DNA of 6,633 nucleotides, taken from contig PMDX01000035.1 of assembly GCA_003154635.1 (NCBI GenBank), positions 1 to 6,633 on the forward strand. The letters run 5' to 3'. This stretch comes from Actinomycetota bacterium. Lineage in GTDB: Bacteria > Actinomycetota > Geothermincolia > Fen-727 > Anoxymicrobiaceae. Positions 1-6,528 of this stretch are shown one piece after another; the first letter of the stretch is position 1; the number at the start of each line of letters is the position of its first letter. A program made the translations under genes and the position numbers. The notes beneath the pieces were generated by a model. It worked only from the letters and a program-made list of their open reading frames with translations, did no database searches and was not told where the DNA came from.

Positions 1-1241
1 TTCCACTCCACGTGCCCCTGGATCTCTGGGAACAGTTCGATGACCCTCTCTTCCACCTTGTCCAGTATCTGCTCGCAGTGGCTTATGTTCTGCGGTGTGA
101 TTTCAGGCTTGCCCATTCCACCGGCGATGATGAGCTGTTTTCCCGGCGGGGCAATGCGAGGATCCCAGTCTGGGGGCATTACCATGCAGAAGGGGGGGTC
201 CTCCGAAACTCCCCCCTCCCACACGTAGTCGACCATGTGGTCGGCCTCGATATCGGGTATGTTCAAGAAGCAGTAGTTGGGGATTGCCTCGATCCTCCGG
301 TCCAGTGCGAACTTCACGATCAACGCCGCGTACGATTCGCGCAATCCCTGGACGTAGGAGACATACTCGTCGGGGAAATTCTCCGGACCTGCCATCTCGA
401 CTGTTCGCTTGATACCCGCGTTGGAGACAACCACGTCGGCGGTTATCTCCTCGCCTTCCGAGGTCTCCACTCCACGCGCCTTGCCGCCTTCCACGAGGAT
501 CCGATTTACCTCACAACCCGTGCGAAGCGCTCCACCGTCACGCAGGAACGCCCTCATGAAAGAGCCGCAGACCTCGCGCACCCCTCCTTTTGGAACCCCC
601 ATGGTGTGTTTGCGATATGCGTTGGCTAGACACCAGATGAGCTCGCCCGCGCTCGCCTCCGTGTACGGAATCACGAACGCAAGGAGCGCCAGGTTTCCGA
701 ACAGTTGATGGGCCTGCCGGTCTTCGGTGAACTTGAGAAGGAACTCACGCCCCGTCATGTCGTCCATCGAGCTAAGGAAGTTTTCGTCGACCATGGCGAT
801 CTTGATCATGGTATCGATCAGCCCTCTTATCCCGAAGTTCTTCAGGACGAGCCGCAGGTTGTTGAAGACGCTTGCGCGCATCGTCCGCGTGGCATAAGCC
901 TTCATGCTGTACGGTATCCACACCGGGATCGACTGGGCCACCTTGACGTATCCCAGCCCACCGAATCGAGCGGTGGCAAAGGGATTGTGCACCGTCCACT
1001 GCAGGTCGCCCCGCACTCTCCGGGTGATCTCCCCGTGCGGCCCCGATTCTCCCATGGAGAATATGTGGAAAGCGGAGTCGACAAGGAACGCGTCCCTCGT
1101 GTAGCTCGAGCACTTTCCCCCGTAGAACCGGTTCTTCTCCAGAAGCGTGACCTGGTGACCCCGAGATTGCAGGAGCGTAGCAACTCCCATCCCCCCGGGC
1201 CCGGACCCGATCACCAGGATGCTCTCGGCACCGTTTTCCAT
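1..1241 (-). CDS. FAD-dependent oxidoreductase, phytoene desaturase (CrtI)-like, C-terminus cut by window edge
   Basis: The reading frame is open for 413 codons from ATG at 1241 and leaves the window at its left edge with no stop. The start follows a purine-rich SD (AGAGGTG). The N-terminus is a dinucleotide-binding beta-alpha-beta fold: G12-S-G14-P-G16-G17 after a hydrophobic strand, an acidic residue E35 at the end of the second strand (expected to bind the FAD ribose), then the GGK segment at 41-43 seen in phytoene desaturase, carotenoid isomerase and amine-oxidase type flavoproteins. A second nucleotide-contacting stretch (ADVVVSNAG) lies near residues 268-276. Family members are about 490-530 aa, so roughly 80-120 residues are missing. 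No transmembrane segment is obvious in the visible part. Such enzymes desaturate, isomerise or reduce hydrophobic substrates such as isoprenoids, but the substrate here is unknown. It lies 59 nt downstream of the second FAD oxidase on the same strand, with no terminator visible between, so it is probably the last visible gene of the operon. Superfamily assignment is firm; the CrtI-like subgroup is moderate. Confidence 0.88.
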   Translation of the reverse strand, partial: MENGAESILVIGSGPGGMGVATLLQSRGHQVTLLEKNRFYGGKCSSYTRDAFLVDSAFHIFSMGESGPHGEITRRVRGDLQWTVHNPFATARFGGLGYVKVAQSIPVWIPYSMKAYATRTMRASVFNNLRLVLKNFGIRGLIDTMIKIAMVDENFLSSMDDMTGREFLLKFTEDRQAHQLFGNLALLAFVIPYTEASAGELIWCLANAYRKHTMGVPKGGVREVCGSFMRAFLRDGGALRTGCEVNRILVEGGKARGVETSEGEEITADVVVSNAGIKRTVEMAGPENFPDEYVSYVQGLRESYAALIVKFALDRRIEAIPNYCFLNIPDIEADHMVDYVWEGGVSEDPPFCMVMPPDWDPRIAPPGKQLIIAGGMGKPEITPQNISHCEQILDKVEERVIELFPEIQGHVEW

Positions 1242-1300
1242 CTCACACCTCTCTCCCCTCGAAATGTGCAAGCGGTGGGCTTATTGAGTTTCTATTGCCG

Positions 1301-2986
1301 TTATTCCAGTGGTCCGTCCTCGGTCCAGGCCATCTTCGTCGCTATGTCGGCGAGCTTCTCCGTCATCTCCAGGATCGCCGGATCATCGGGAAGCGGCTCG
1401 CCTTCGACCGGCTCGGCGTTGTATAGGTAATCATCGGCGCATCCCCGCGGGTCGATGATTTTCCCTATCCCCTTCTGCCACTTCGTATAGAACCCCTCGG
1501 TCGGACCGAACATCTTGCGCATCACTGGAGAGGTGATACCGGATTCCATGCAGTGCTCCGCCTGCATGTGTGTAAACTCCATCTCTATCGGCTTTATGGT
1601 CCTTGTTTGATCCGGGTTGCGGTGATCGAACTCGATCGGCTCCTCGTAGTGGCTGACCGTGCTCTCCTCCATCATGAAATGAATCCCGGAGTCGGCGTTG
1701 TCGTCGAGGATTCCTCCGCGGTCGATCCATTTCTGCTTGATCTTCTCGCCATCGGGGGAGGCCATGACCATCGAGTGGTGGGACTCATCCTGTCCATAGG
1801 CGGTTATGAACATTCCGGCGGCCTTGAAGAAGATCGGGTAATTCGAGCTGAGCACGAACGTCCAGAAGATCATCTCGGCCATGCCGGTGTGTTCCATATC
1901 CATCATGAATCCACCGTGTTTGGATACCTCGTCGCGCATTACGGCTTCCTGGAACTCGAGCTCTTCGGCGGAATCGGTCGCCAGCACCTCGAGGAACTGG
2001 TAGTTGAAGGCCTGGATCGCCTTCTTGAGGTACTTCGCCTTCTTCCACGATTCCTTGTGGAGAAGATGGGGCACTATCATCGTGAGCAGCGACCCCATTC
2101 CCGGTTTAAAGGCGTTGTATCCGATCCCTTCCACGGTAATGGCCTGGGTGGCGTCGGCCAGGCTCTTGCGGTCCGGGAAGAACATGATGTAAGCCTTGCA
2201 GTGGGGCGGCAGCTCCAGCTCCGTGTCGTAGAGAAAGCCCTCTGGCACAGGCTCCGGGGGGCCGGGCCAGTTGTAAAGCTTGAGAGCGCATTTCGTGAAG
2301 ACCCCGTTGCCGCCGAAGGCTCCCAGCCTGCCTCTCAGCACGCCGCGAAGTGATGGCCCGGGCCCGTCCCCGCAAAACCAACCGTCACCCGACCCCAGGG
2401 TCCCGAGCCGTATCACTTCGCCATCCGGCAATACCCATTCCACGCCCAGCAGGTTGCGTGAGCTCCAGTTCATGTAAGTGCCGTCGGGAGCGCATCCCAC
2501 GCAGGAGGTGGCGCTCGCCAACGGCGAAGAAGCCGCCCCCGAGGACACGATATGCGTATGAAGGCCTTTTCGCATGGTCTCCGCCATGACCTGGCCCCCT
2601 ATCGCATGGGGCTCAACCACCACGAACATGTTTTTCTCGTCTATCTCCAGGATGCGGTCCATGCGCCTGAGCTCGATCTGGACCACGTTCTCGCAGCGTG
2701 GGCCCGCTAGCGCTCCCCACCCGGTGCAGATGGCCTTGAACTTGAGGCCGTGCTTGTTGCAGATCTTTACCACCGCCTGCACCTCCTCGGTGGAGGCGGG
2801 AAGAACTACCGCTATGGGGCGGTGCACCCACATCTCGGGTCCTTCGTTCCACAGGGGCTGCCAGGCATATCCGTCCAGCACTGCCGGCTCGCGGGTCACG
2901 AATTCGGGACCGACGGCTTCCTCGAGGTCTTTGTATGCCTCATCGCCGATAGGCGGGGAAATAAGTGAAGGTCCGGTCTGCTTCAC
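1301..2986 (-). CDS. FAD-binding oxidase, VAO/PCMH (GlcD-like) superfamily, 561 aa
   Basis: The start is GTG at 2986, preceded by GGAGGTGA six bases upstream; the GTG overlaps the TGA of the iron-sulfur gene by 4 nt (GTGA). Residues about 50-245 form the PCMH-type FAD-binding domain: a proline-rich first strand (RPIAVVLPASTEEVQAVVKI), the pyrophosphate loop TGWGALAG (88-95), a strand ending in VVVEPHAIGGQV, then SSRNLLGVEWVLPDGEVIRLG (about 175-195), CGDGPGPSLRGVLRG and GAFGGNGVFTKCALKL (222-237), the counterpart of the usual GTLGI motif. Residues 250-510 match the cap (substrate) domain in position but are divergent, with many His and Met. The C-terminus carries IIDPRGCADD instead of the usual LDPNxxLNPGK. 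No membrane segment is evident. It presumably oxidises an alcohol, hydroxy-acid or phenolic-type substrate and delivers electrons to the iron-sulfur partner. That role is inferred from the family and operon; the substrate is unknown. Confidence 0.9.
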   Translation of the reverse strand: MKQTGPSLISPPIGDEAYKDLEEAVGPEFVTREPAVLDGYAWQPLWNEGPEMWVHRPIAVVLPASTEEVQAVVKICNKHGLKFKAICTGWGALAGPRCENVVQIELRRMDRILEIDEKNMFVVVEPHAIGGQVMAETMRKGLHTHIVSSGAASSPLASATSCVGCAPDGTYMNWSSRNLLGVEWVLPDGEVIRLGTLGSGDGWFCGDGPGPSLRGVLRGRLGAFGGNGVFTKCALKLYNWPGPPEPVPEGFLYDTELELPPHCKAYIMFFPDRKSLADATQAITVEGIGYNAFKPGMGSLLTMIVPHLLHKESWKKAKYLKKAIQAFNYQFLEVLATDSAEELEFQEAVMRDEVSKHGGFMMDMEHTGMAEMIFWTFVLSSNYPIFFKAAGMFITAYGQDESHHSMVMASPDGEKIKQKWIDRGGILDDNADSGIHFMMEESTVSHYEEPIEFDHRNPDQTRTIKPIEMEFTHMQAEHCMESGITSPVMRKMFGPTEGFYTKWQKGIGKIIDPRGCADDYLYNAEPVEGEPLPDDPAILEMTEKLADIATKMAWTEDGPLE

Positions 2987-4287
2987 TTTCGCTCACCTCC
3001 TTGTATTTCTTCGGAGGTCTCCGGTGAGAGTCCCACCGATTGCTGAACCAGGTCTAGGATGTCATAAACCGGGAAGGAGTCCCCTGTCTCCGCAAGGGCT
3101 TCCCTGAAGGCGACGTGACACCAGGGGCATGAGGTCGCCATGGCCTCGGCCCCCGTGGAGCGCGCCTCTTCGATCCTCTCGAGGGCGGAGAAGGTGCACA
3201 GCTCGGGGTAAGCCTCGTATACGCCACCGCCGGCGCCGCAGCACCATGACCACTCCCGGATCCTTTCCATCTCCACGAGGTCGACGCCGGGAATGAACTT
3301 CAAGAGCTCGCGGGGCACATCGTATACCCCGTTGTGTCCCGCTCGCTTGCGGTCCAGGGTGCGCATTATCTTGTCGCCGTTCCACTCGGGCAGGTACGGC
3401 TCCGACATCCTGCCGAGATGGCAGGGATCGTGCCAGGTAACTAGCATCGGCACCTCGTTCTTGAGGCTCAGCTTCCCCTCTTTCACCAGGTGCAGGATAA
3501 CCTCGCTTACATGCATAACCTCGACTGGCAACGCCTTCCCCATGCGGGGATAGATATAGCGGAAGTGGGCATATCCATCGGCACAGGGAGTTACAATCAG
3601 CTTCGCGCCGGAAGCTTTGACGCGCGAGAGCATATCCTCCGCGTAGTTCTGCGCCTCTCCCCGGAATCCCATCTCGTAGGCCCTTCCGCCGCAGCAGCTC
3701 TCCTCTGAAAAGGCGATGCCCACATCCAGTCCGGCGGAGAGCAGAAGCTTTACCGTCCCCCTCAGGGTGGGCCACAGCTCGCGATCGTAAGAGTAGCGGC
3801 ATCCGGTATGGAATATCACGTCCGCCTTCTCGTTGTTGATGTTCTTCACCGGAAGCCCATGCGCCCAGGCGCCCCTCTCGGCCTTGGGCTCGCCCAGCAC
3901 GTTTCCCTCCCGCTTGAGGCTGTCGATCACCATCATGTGTTCCGGTATCAACTTTCCCTGTTCCACGCACGTCGTGCGAAGCTCGAGTAGCACTTCGGAG
4001 AGGTCGATATCATCGCGATACACCTTGCAGGCGGTATCGCAGGCCCCACATAGCTGACAGCGGTAGATGATATCCGCCACCTCGTCCGTGAGCTCGCTGC
4101 GTCCCTTCACCATGGAGAGGCCCATGAGCATGCGGCCTCCCCCGGAGTAGGCGTGGAAATCGTAGCGGGTGATGGAGGGGCAGTTCTTGGCGAACCTCCA
4201 GCTCCTCATCTGGTTGAAGGGCACCCACTTGCATGAAGCGCAGCGGGAGCATCCTTCCATGTCCCGCTCGTAATCAGAAAGCGTCAT
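2983..4287 (-). CDS. Iron-sulfur electron-transfer protein, heterodisulfide reductase / GlcF-like, two CCG domains, 434 aa
   Basis: The ATG at 4287 directly abuts the TAG of the upstream FAD oxidase, whose last codons supply the SD (GGGGAGGAG). In order: an N-terminal cysteine set C13-x2-C16-x2-C19-x16-C36-P; a ferredoxin-type set C77-x2-C80-x2-C83-x3-C87; a first CCG domain C163-x34-C198C199-x35-C235; and a second CCG domain with HDPCHLGR (C289), C349C350-GAGGGV and C387-P-W-C390. The spacing C289 to C349 is long because of about 24 residues around 294-317 (SEPYLPEWNGDK...), which I recall from many HdrD/GlcF-related proteins of anaerobes. In the first CCG domain the last cysteine is missing: the motif reads C-A-D-G at 235-238. 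Proteins of this type carry electrons from flavin dehydrogenases to quinones or disulfide carriers, and CCG domains can hold non-cubane [4Fe-4S] clusters. Lying between two flavin oxidases, it is the likely shared electron acceptor. It has no membrane segment and is probably cytoplasmic or membrane-associated. Confidence 0.93.
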   Translation of the reverse strand: MTLSDYERDMEGCSRCASCKWVPFNQMRSWRFAKNCPSITRYDFHAYSGGGRMLMGLSMVKGRSELTDEVADIIYRCQLCGACDTACKVYRDDIDLSEVLLELRTTCVEQGKLIPEHMMVIDSLKREGNVLGEPKAERGAWAHGLPVKNINNEKADVIFHTGCRYSYDRELWPTLRGTVKLLLSAGLDVGIAFSEESCCGGRAYEMGFRGEAQNYAEDMLSRVKASGAKLIVTPCADGYAHFRYIYPRMGKALPVEVMHVSEVILHLVKEGKLSLKNEVPMLVTWHDPCHLGRMSEPYLPEWNGDKIMRTLDRKRAGHNGVYDVPRELLKFIPGVDLVEMERIREWSWCCGAGGGVYEAYPELCTFSALERIEEARSTGAEAMATSCPWCHVAFREALAETGDSFPVYDILDLVQQSVGLSPETSEEIQGGERK

Positions 4288-5778
4288 CTATATCTCCTCC
4301 CCGAAGCAGAGCTTTCCCCGGTTGAGAACCCGATTGGGATCGAGCATTTCCTTGATCTCCTTCAGCATCCAGACGGTATCCGGGCATCGGGAGTAGGCGA
4401 TGTCCGCCCAGGGGCCGTAAGGTCTCGAGAAGAAGGCCCCGGAACCGGCCATGGCTCTGCTCGCTTCCTTAAACAGCTTATTCGCCCTTGCCGTCTCAGG
4501 CTCGTCATCGGGGTTGTAGTAAATCTGGAACTCCATGTGGCAGTTCCTTCCCTGCTGGACAGGCTGTATGTAGAGCCCGATATCCCCGACGGGGAAGCCC
4601 CGCTCCTCGGCCAGCGTCTCCATCTGCTTGATGAACCCCGGGGTCTTATCCATGGTTGTCAGGAAGAACACCTCGCGCACGCCGCCTTTGAGCCTCAGCT
4701 TCCAGTACGGCTCGCTCGAGGGGTTGTCGATGATCTCCGACATCCGCTTCGACCCGGCCCCGGGGACCTCGTTCGTCAACCTCACCCCGTAATGCTGGGC
4801 TATCCCGGAGATCCCCTTCTCCTGGTATGCGACGCGCTTCTCCGGAAAGTGCCAGTAACCGCAGACGCAGTAGATGAGCGTATACGGTGCCTGCTTCTCC
4901 GCGAGCGCCCTTATCTCGTCGGGGCTTTCGGCCAGGGCGGAAGCCAGGGCCATGCGATCCAGGATGAGGAAGTCGTCGGCCAGCTTGATCCGGTGCACCC
5001 GGTAGGAGAAGTCTACGAGCCGCTCCAGGCTGTCGTCCTGGGCGAAATAACACCGTTTTATCTCCGGAAGCATGCCGAGCTTCACGGAGGCCCAGGTGAC
5101 GATCCCGAGCGTGCCCTGCGCCCCCTGCACCACCCTGTTGAAAGAAGTCTGAGCGGGCCCCTCCGGGTTTTTCTGGGCCAGCCCCATCTTCCACTGGTCC
5201 TCCAGAGAGCCGGGACCCGCCGCGGAGCCCGTGCGGAAGAGGTCGCCCTCCCCGAAAACTATCTCTGCGGTGAGCATGGGATCGCTCATGTCCCAGTGAT
5301 ACTTCGGGATGGTTATCGGCTCTCGGTCCAGGTAAGAGGCAAGCGCCGATTTTGTGGACCGGGGAAGCAGCGGCATGAAAACCCGCAGTTGTTGCTTCTC
5401 CGCCTCCGCCTTGAACCGCGCGAAAGTGACCCCCGGCTCGATGATGGCGACCATGTTAAGCCGATCCACGCGCACGATCCTGTCCATCGCGGAGAGATCC
5501 ACTATCACCCCTGCTTCACAGGGAACGGTTCCTCCCCTGAACCGTGGCGGGCCGGAGGAGGCGGGAACCAGGTTGATCCCGAGCTCGTTCGCGAGTCTCA
5601 CGATGGCCTGGACCTCGTTTCTATTCCGGGGCCTGACCGTCGCGATCGGCTTCCCCCGCGGCGCTGAGCCAGGGCCGCCGGCATAGCTTTGAAGCACATC
5701 GGGTTTGTCCGATACAGCCTGCGATCCTACGATATCTGAGAGTCGTTTCTTGACGGGGGATTCCGCAACCGTTGCCAT
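4288..5778 (-). CDS. FAD-binding oxidase, VAO/PCMH superfamily, 496 aa
   Basis: I place the start at ATG 5778, behind GGAGG six bases upstream and one base after the stop of the small upstream gene. A GTG at 5817 would add 13 residues and overlap that gene, but has no good SD. Residues about 40-235 are the FAD-binding domain: PIATVRPRNRNEVQAIVRLANE, the pyrophosphate loop PASSGPPRFRGG (72-83), IIEPGVTFARF (112-122), and GAQGTLGIVTWASVKL (219-234), the standard GTLGI motif. The cap region includes GRNCHMEFQIYYNPDD (410-425). The C-terminal YGPWADIAY (454-462) and MLDPNRVLNRGKLCF (478-492) match the family's closing FAD-contact segment. The cap resembles that of vanillyl-alcohol oxidase / p-cresol methylhydroxylase more than that of D-lactate dehydrogenase, since there is no HxGDGNxH metal motif. 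That hints at an aromatic or alcohol substrate but does not prove it. Its direct coupling to the iron-sulfur gene supports a complex. Confidence 0.92.
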   Translation of the reverse strand: MATVAESPVKKRLSDIVGSQAVSDKPDVLQSYAGGPGSAPRGKPIATVRPRNRNEVQAIVRLANELGINLVPASSGPPRFRGGTVPCEAGVIVDLSAMDRIVRVDRLNMVAIIEPGVTFARFKAEAEKQQLRVFMPLLPRSTKSALASYLDREPITIPKYHWDMSDPMLTAEIVFGEGDLFRTGSAAGPGSLEDQWKMGLAQKNPEGPAQTSFNRVVQGAQGTLGIVTWASVKLGMLPEIKRCYFAQDDSLERLVDFSYRVHRIKLADDFLILDRMALASALAESPDEIRALAEKQAPYTLIYCVCGYWHFPEKRVAYQEKGISGIAQHYGVRLTNEVPGAGSKRMSEIIDNPSSEPYWKLRLKGGVREVFFLTTMDKTPGFIKQMETLAEERGFPVGDIGLYIQPVQQGRNCHMEFQIYYNPDDEPETARANKLFKEASRAMAGSGAFFSRPYGPWADIAYSRCPDTVWMLKEIKEMLDPNRVLNRGKLCFGEEI

Positions 5779-5779
5779 C

Positions 5780-6181
5780 TTACCCCTCCCTTCCGAGAAC
5801 GCTTTTGAGACTCTCACCGGGCGGAGTAAGCTTCCCCTGTCTCCTGTCGATCGTTCTTTTCATAGACATGGAGACTCCCCAAACCATGGTCCTTTTTACG
5901 ACGCCAAGATCCAGGATCCTGGACGTTAAGCCCATGAGAGTCTCGTTCGCCGCCAGTCGGAGGAGCGGTCCCGAGTACTTCAGCACACGGTCCAACCTCT
6001 CTACCGTCCTGTCGTCAACATCGTTCATGGAGTTCGAGAGTTCAGCCATGCCAACGCCGGTCTCATCCTTCACCCTTTTCATCGCCTGGCCGAGAAGAGG
6101 CATGACCTTGTCAGTTACGCCTTTTCGGTAGGCCACCTCCATGACGTCAAAGACCTGTTTTGACTCCACTGCCAAACCCAT
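5780..6181 (-). CDS. Small uncharacterised helical protein, first full gene of the operon, 133 aa
   Basis: I do not recognise the family. The start is ATG 6181, nine bases after AAGGAG (6196-6191). An in-frame TTG at 6223 would add 14 residues but lacks an SD. The protein has no signal peptide, no clear membrane span, no cysteines and no visible metal or nucleotide motif. It is rich in Met, Val, Leu, Lys and Arg, and most of it should be alpha-helical: an acidic/basic helix at about 5-45 (VFDVMEVAYRKGVTDKVMPL), a short acidic turn near SMNDVDDRT (51-59), then amphipathic helices around LDRVLKYSGPLLRLAANETL (63-82) and up to residue 115, with a charged tail. Its stop is one base from the start of the first FAD oxidase, and its last codons carry that gene's SD, so the two are translationally coupled. 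A structural or assembly partner of the flavin/iron-sulfur complex is one possibility. A remote link to DUF1641-type helical proteins, which sit beside redox operons, is a guess. Confidence 0.8.
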   Translation of the reverse strand: MGLAVESKQVFDVMEVAYRKGVTDKVMPLLGQAMKRVKDETGVGMAELSNSMNDVDDRTVERLDRVLKYSGPLLRLAANETLMGLTSRILDLGVVKRTMVWGVSMSMKRTIDRRQGKLTPPGESLKSVLGREG

Positions 6182-6225
6182 ACAATCACTCTCCTTTGAG
6201 CCCCTCTTCTCATCGGAAACCAAAA

Positions 6226-6245
6226 GTCATCCCCTGCTGGATGAC
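6226..6245 (-). promoter_or_regulatory. Hairpin overlapping the stop codon of the upstream ORF (attenuator-like or weak terminator)
   Basis: On the transcribed strand a perfect 7-bp stem, GTCATCC / GGATGAC, encloses a 6-nt loop (AGCAGG) and is followed by TTTTGGTTT. The 3' arm contains the TGA of the 19-codon ORF, so a ribosome finishing that ORF would disrupt the stem. The stem is short and the T-run is interrupted, so full intrinsic termination is doubtful; an attenuator, mRNA stabiliser or chance pairing are all possible. Confidence 0.3.
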
Positions 6246-6286
6246 CCCGTGGGCATGCAGTCGTTCCGCCACTCAAGGTCGGGCAT
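6227..6286 (-). CDS. Candidate 19-aa upstream ORF / leader peptide
   Basis: ATG at 6286 lies eight bases after AGGAGG (6300-6295; extended AGGAGGTG), the best SD in the region upstream of the operon. The predicted peptide is MPDLEWRNDCMPTGSSSRG, ending in TGA at 6229-6227. That stop lies 45 nt before the ATG of the 133-aa gene, and both ATGs are in the same frame (35 codons apart). The peptide could be a regulatory leader, a genuine micro-protein, or a former N-terminal extension now cut by a stop. It has one Trp and one Cys but no run of any amino acid that would suggest classical amino-acid attenuation. No known leader is recognised. Function is unknown; the support is the SD and position only. 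Confidence 0.4.
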   Translation of the reverse strand: MPDLEWRNDCMPTGSSSRG

Positions 6287-6330
6287 ATTGCGCACCTCCT
6301 GACGGACCTCGGCATGCGCGGCGTTCAATG

Positions 6331-6447
6331 TTACTTCACGACTTTTCTGGCGTAAGGCCGCTTGCCTCCCTTGCCAGTTTCAAGCAAGACGATTCTTGAT
6401 CCGTCAGAGAACTTGACCGGTTTTCCAGCGGAAACGATCCTGTCACC
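6331..6447 (-). other. Short coding-like open frame without a start codon (possible gene remnant)
   Basis: Between TAA at 6450-6448 and TAA at 6333-6331 there is an open frame of 38 codons with strong purine preference in first codon position and a plausible soluble protein sequence: GKPVKFSDGSRIVLL, then a basic tail GGKRPYARKVVK. There is no ATG or GTG to start it, and the same frame is closed just upstream. It may be the 3' end of a small gene broken by a stop or frameshift, or coincidence within a 5' leader. No family is recognised. Confidence 0.2.
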
Positions 6448-6479
6448 TTACCGTGGATCCGCCTGGGGATACTTGACCT

Positions 6480-6508
6480 GATATACCGACCTCAGCGCAT
6501 CTCGACAA
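6480..6508 (-). promoter_or_regulatory. Possible sigma-70-type promoter for the operon
   Basis: On the minus strand TTGTCG (6508-6503) and TATATC (6485-6480) are separated by exactly 17 nt, each matching four of six consensus bases. This would start transcription near 6473 and leave an untranslated leader of about 190 nt before the 19-codon ORF. Two 4/6 matches occur often by chance, so support is weak; no other better-placed candidate was seen. Confidence 0.25.
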
Positions 6509-6528
6509 TTCCTGAAACTTGTGCTGGT

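Noticed and set aside
1242..1300. Terminator or promoter between the second FAD oxidase and the CrtI-like gene
   Set aside because: The 59 nt show no stable hairpin with a T-run and no convincing -35/-10 pair.
1553..2353. Plus-strand 266-codon open frame opposite the second FAD oxidase
   Set aside because: It is an antisense shadow with no recognisable domain and lies fully inside a gene with clear motifs.
3336..3408. Long spacing C289 to C349 in the second CCG domain as a novel insertion
   Set aside because: The SEPYxP-type insert after HDPCHLGR is, as I recall, common in Hdr-related proteins of anaerobes, so it is probably a subfamily trait.
4537..5667. Plus-strand 376-codon open frame opposite the first FAD oxidase
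   Set aside because: Its translation is low-complexity Arg/Pro/Gly/His-rich sequence typical of an antisense shadow of a GC-rich gene; the minus-strand frame carries full family motifs.
5779..5817. GTG start at 5817 for the first FAD oxidase (adds 13 residues)
   Set aside because: It has no SD and would overlap the preceding gene by 38 nt, while ATG 5778 has GGAGG at ideal spacing.
6182..6223. TTG start at 6223 for the 133-aa protein
   Set aside because: No SD is present before it, and ATG 6181 follows AAGGAG at nine bases.
6227..6229. The TGA between the leader ORF and the 133-aa gene as a selenocysteine codon
   Set aside because: A bacterial SECIS hairpin should start just after the UGA; here the only hairpin ends at it. 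The downstream ATG has its own good SD, and no redox motif surrounds the position.
6411..6478. Direct repeat GGTCAAGT at 6478-6471 and 6418-6411, 60 nt apart, as operator sites
   Set aside because: Only eight bases match, neither copy is palindromic, and such a pair is plausible by chance in 350 nt.
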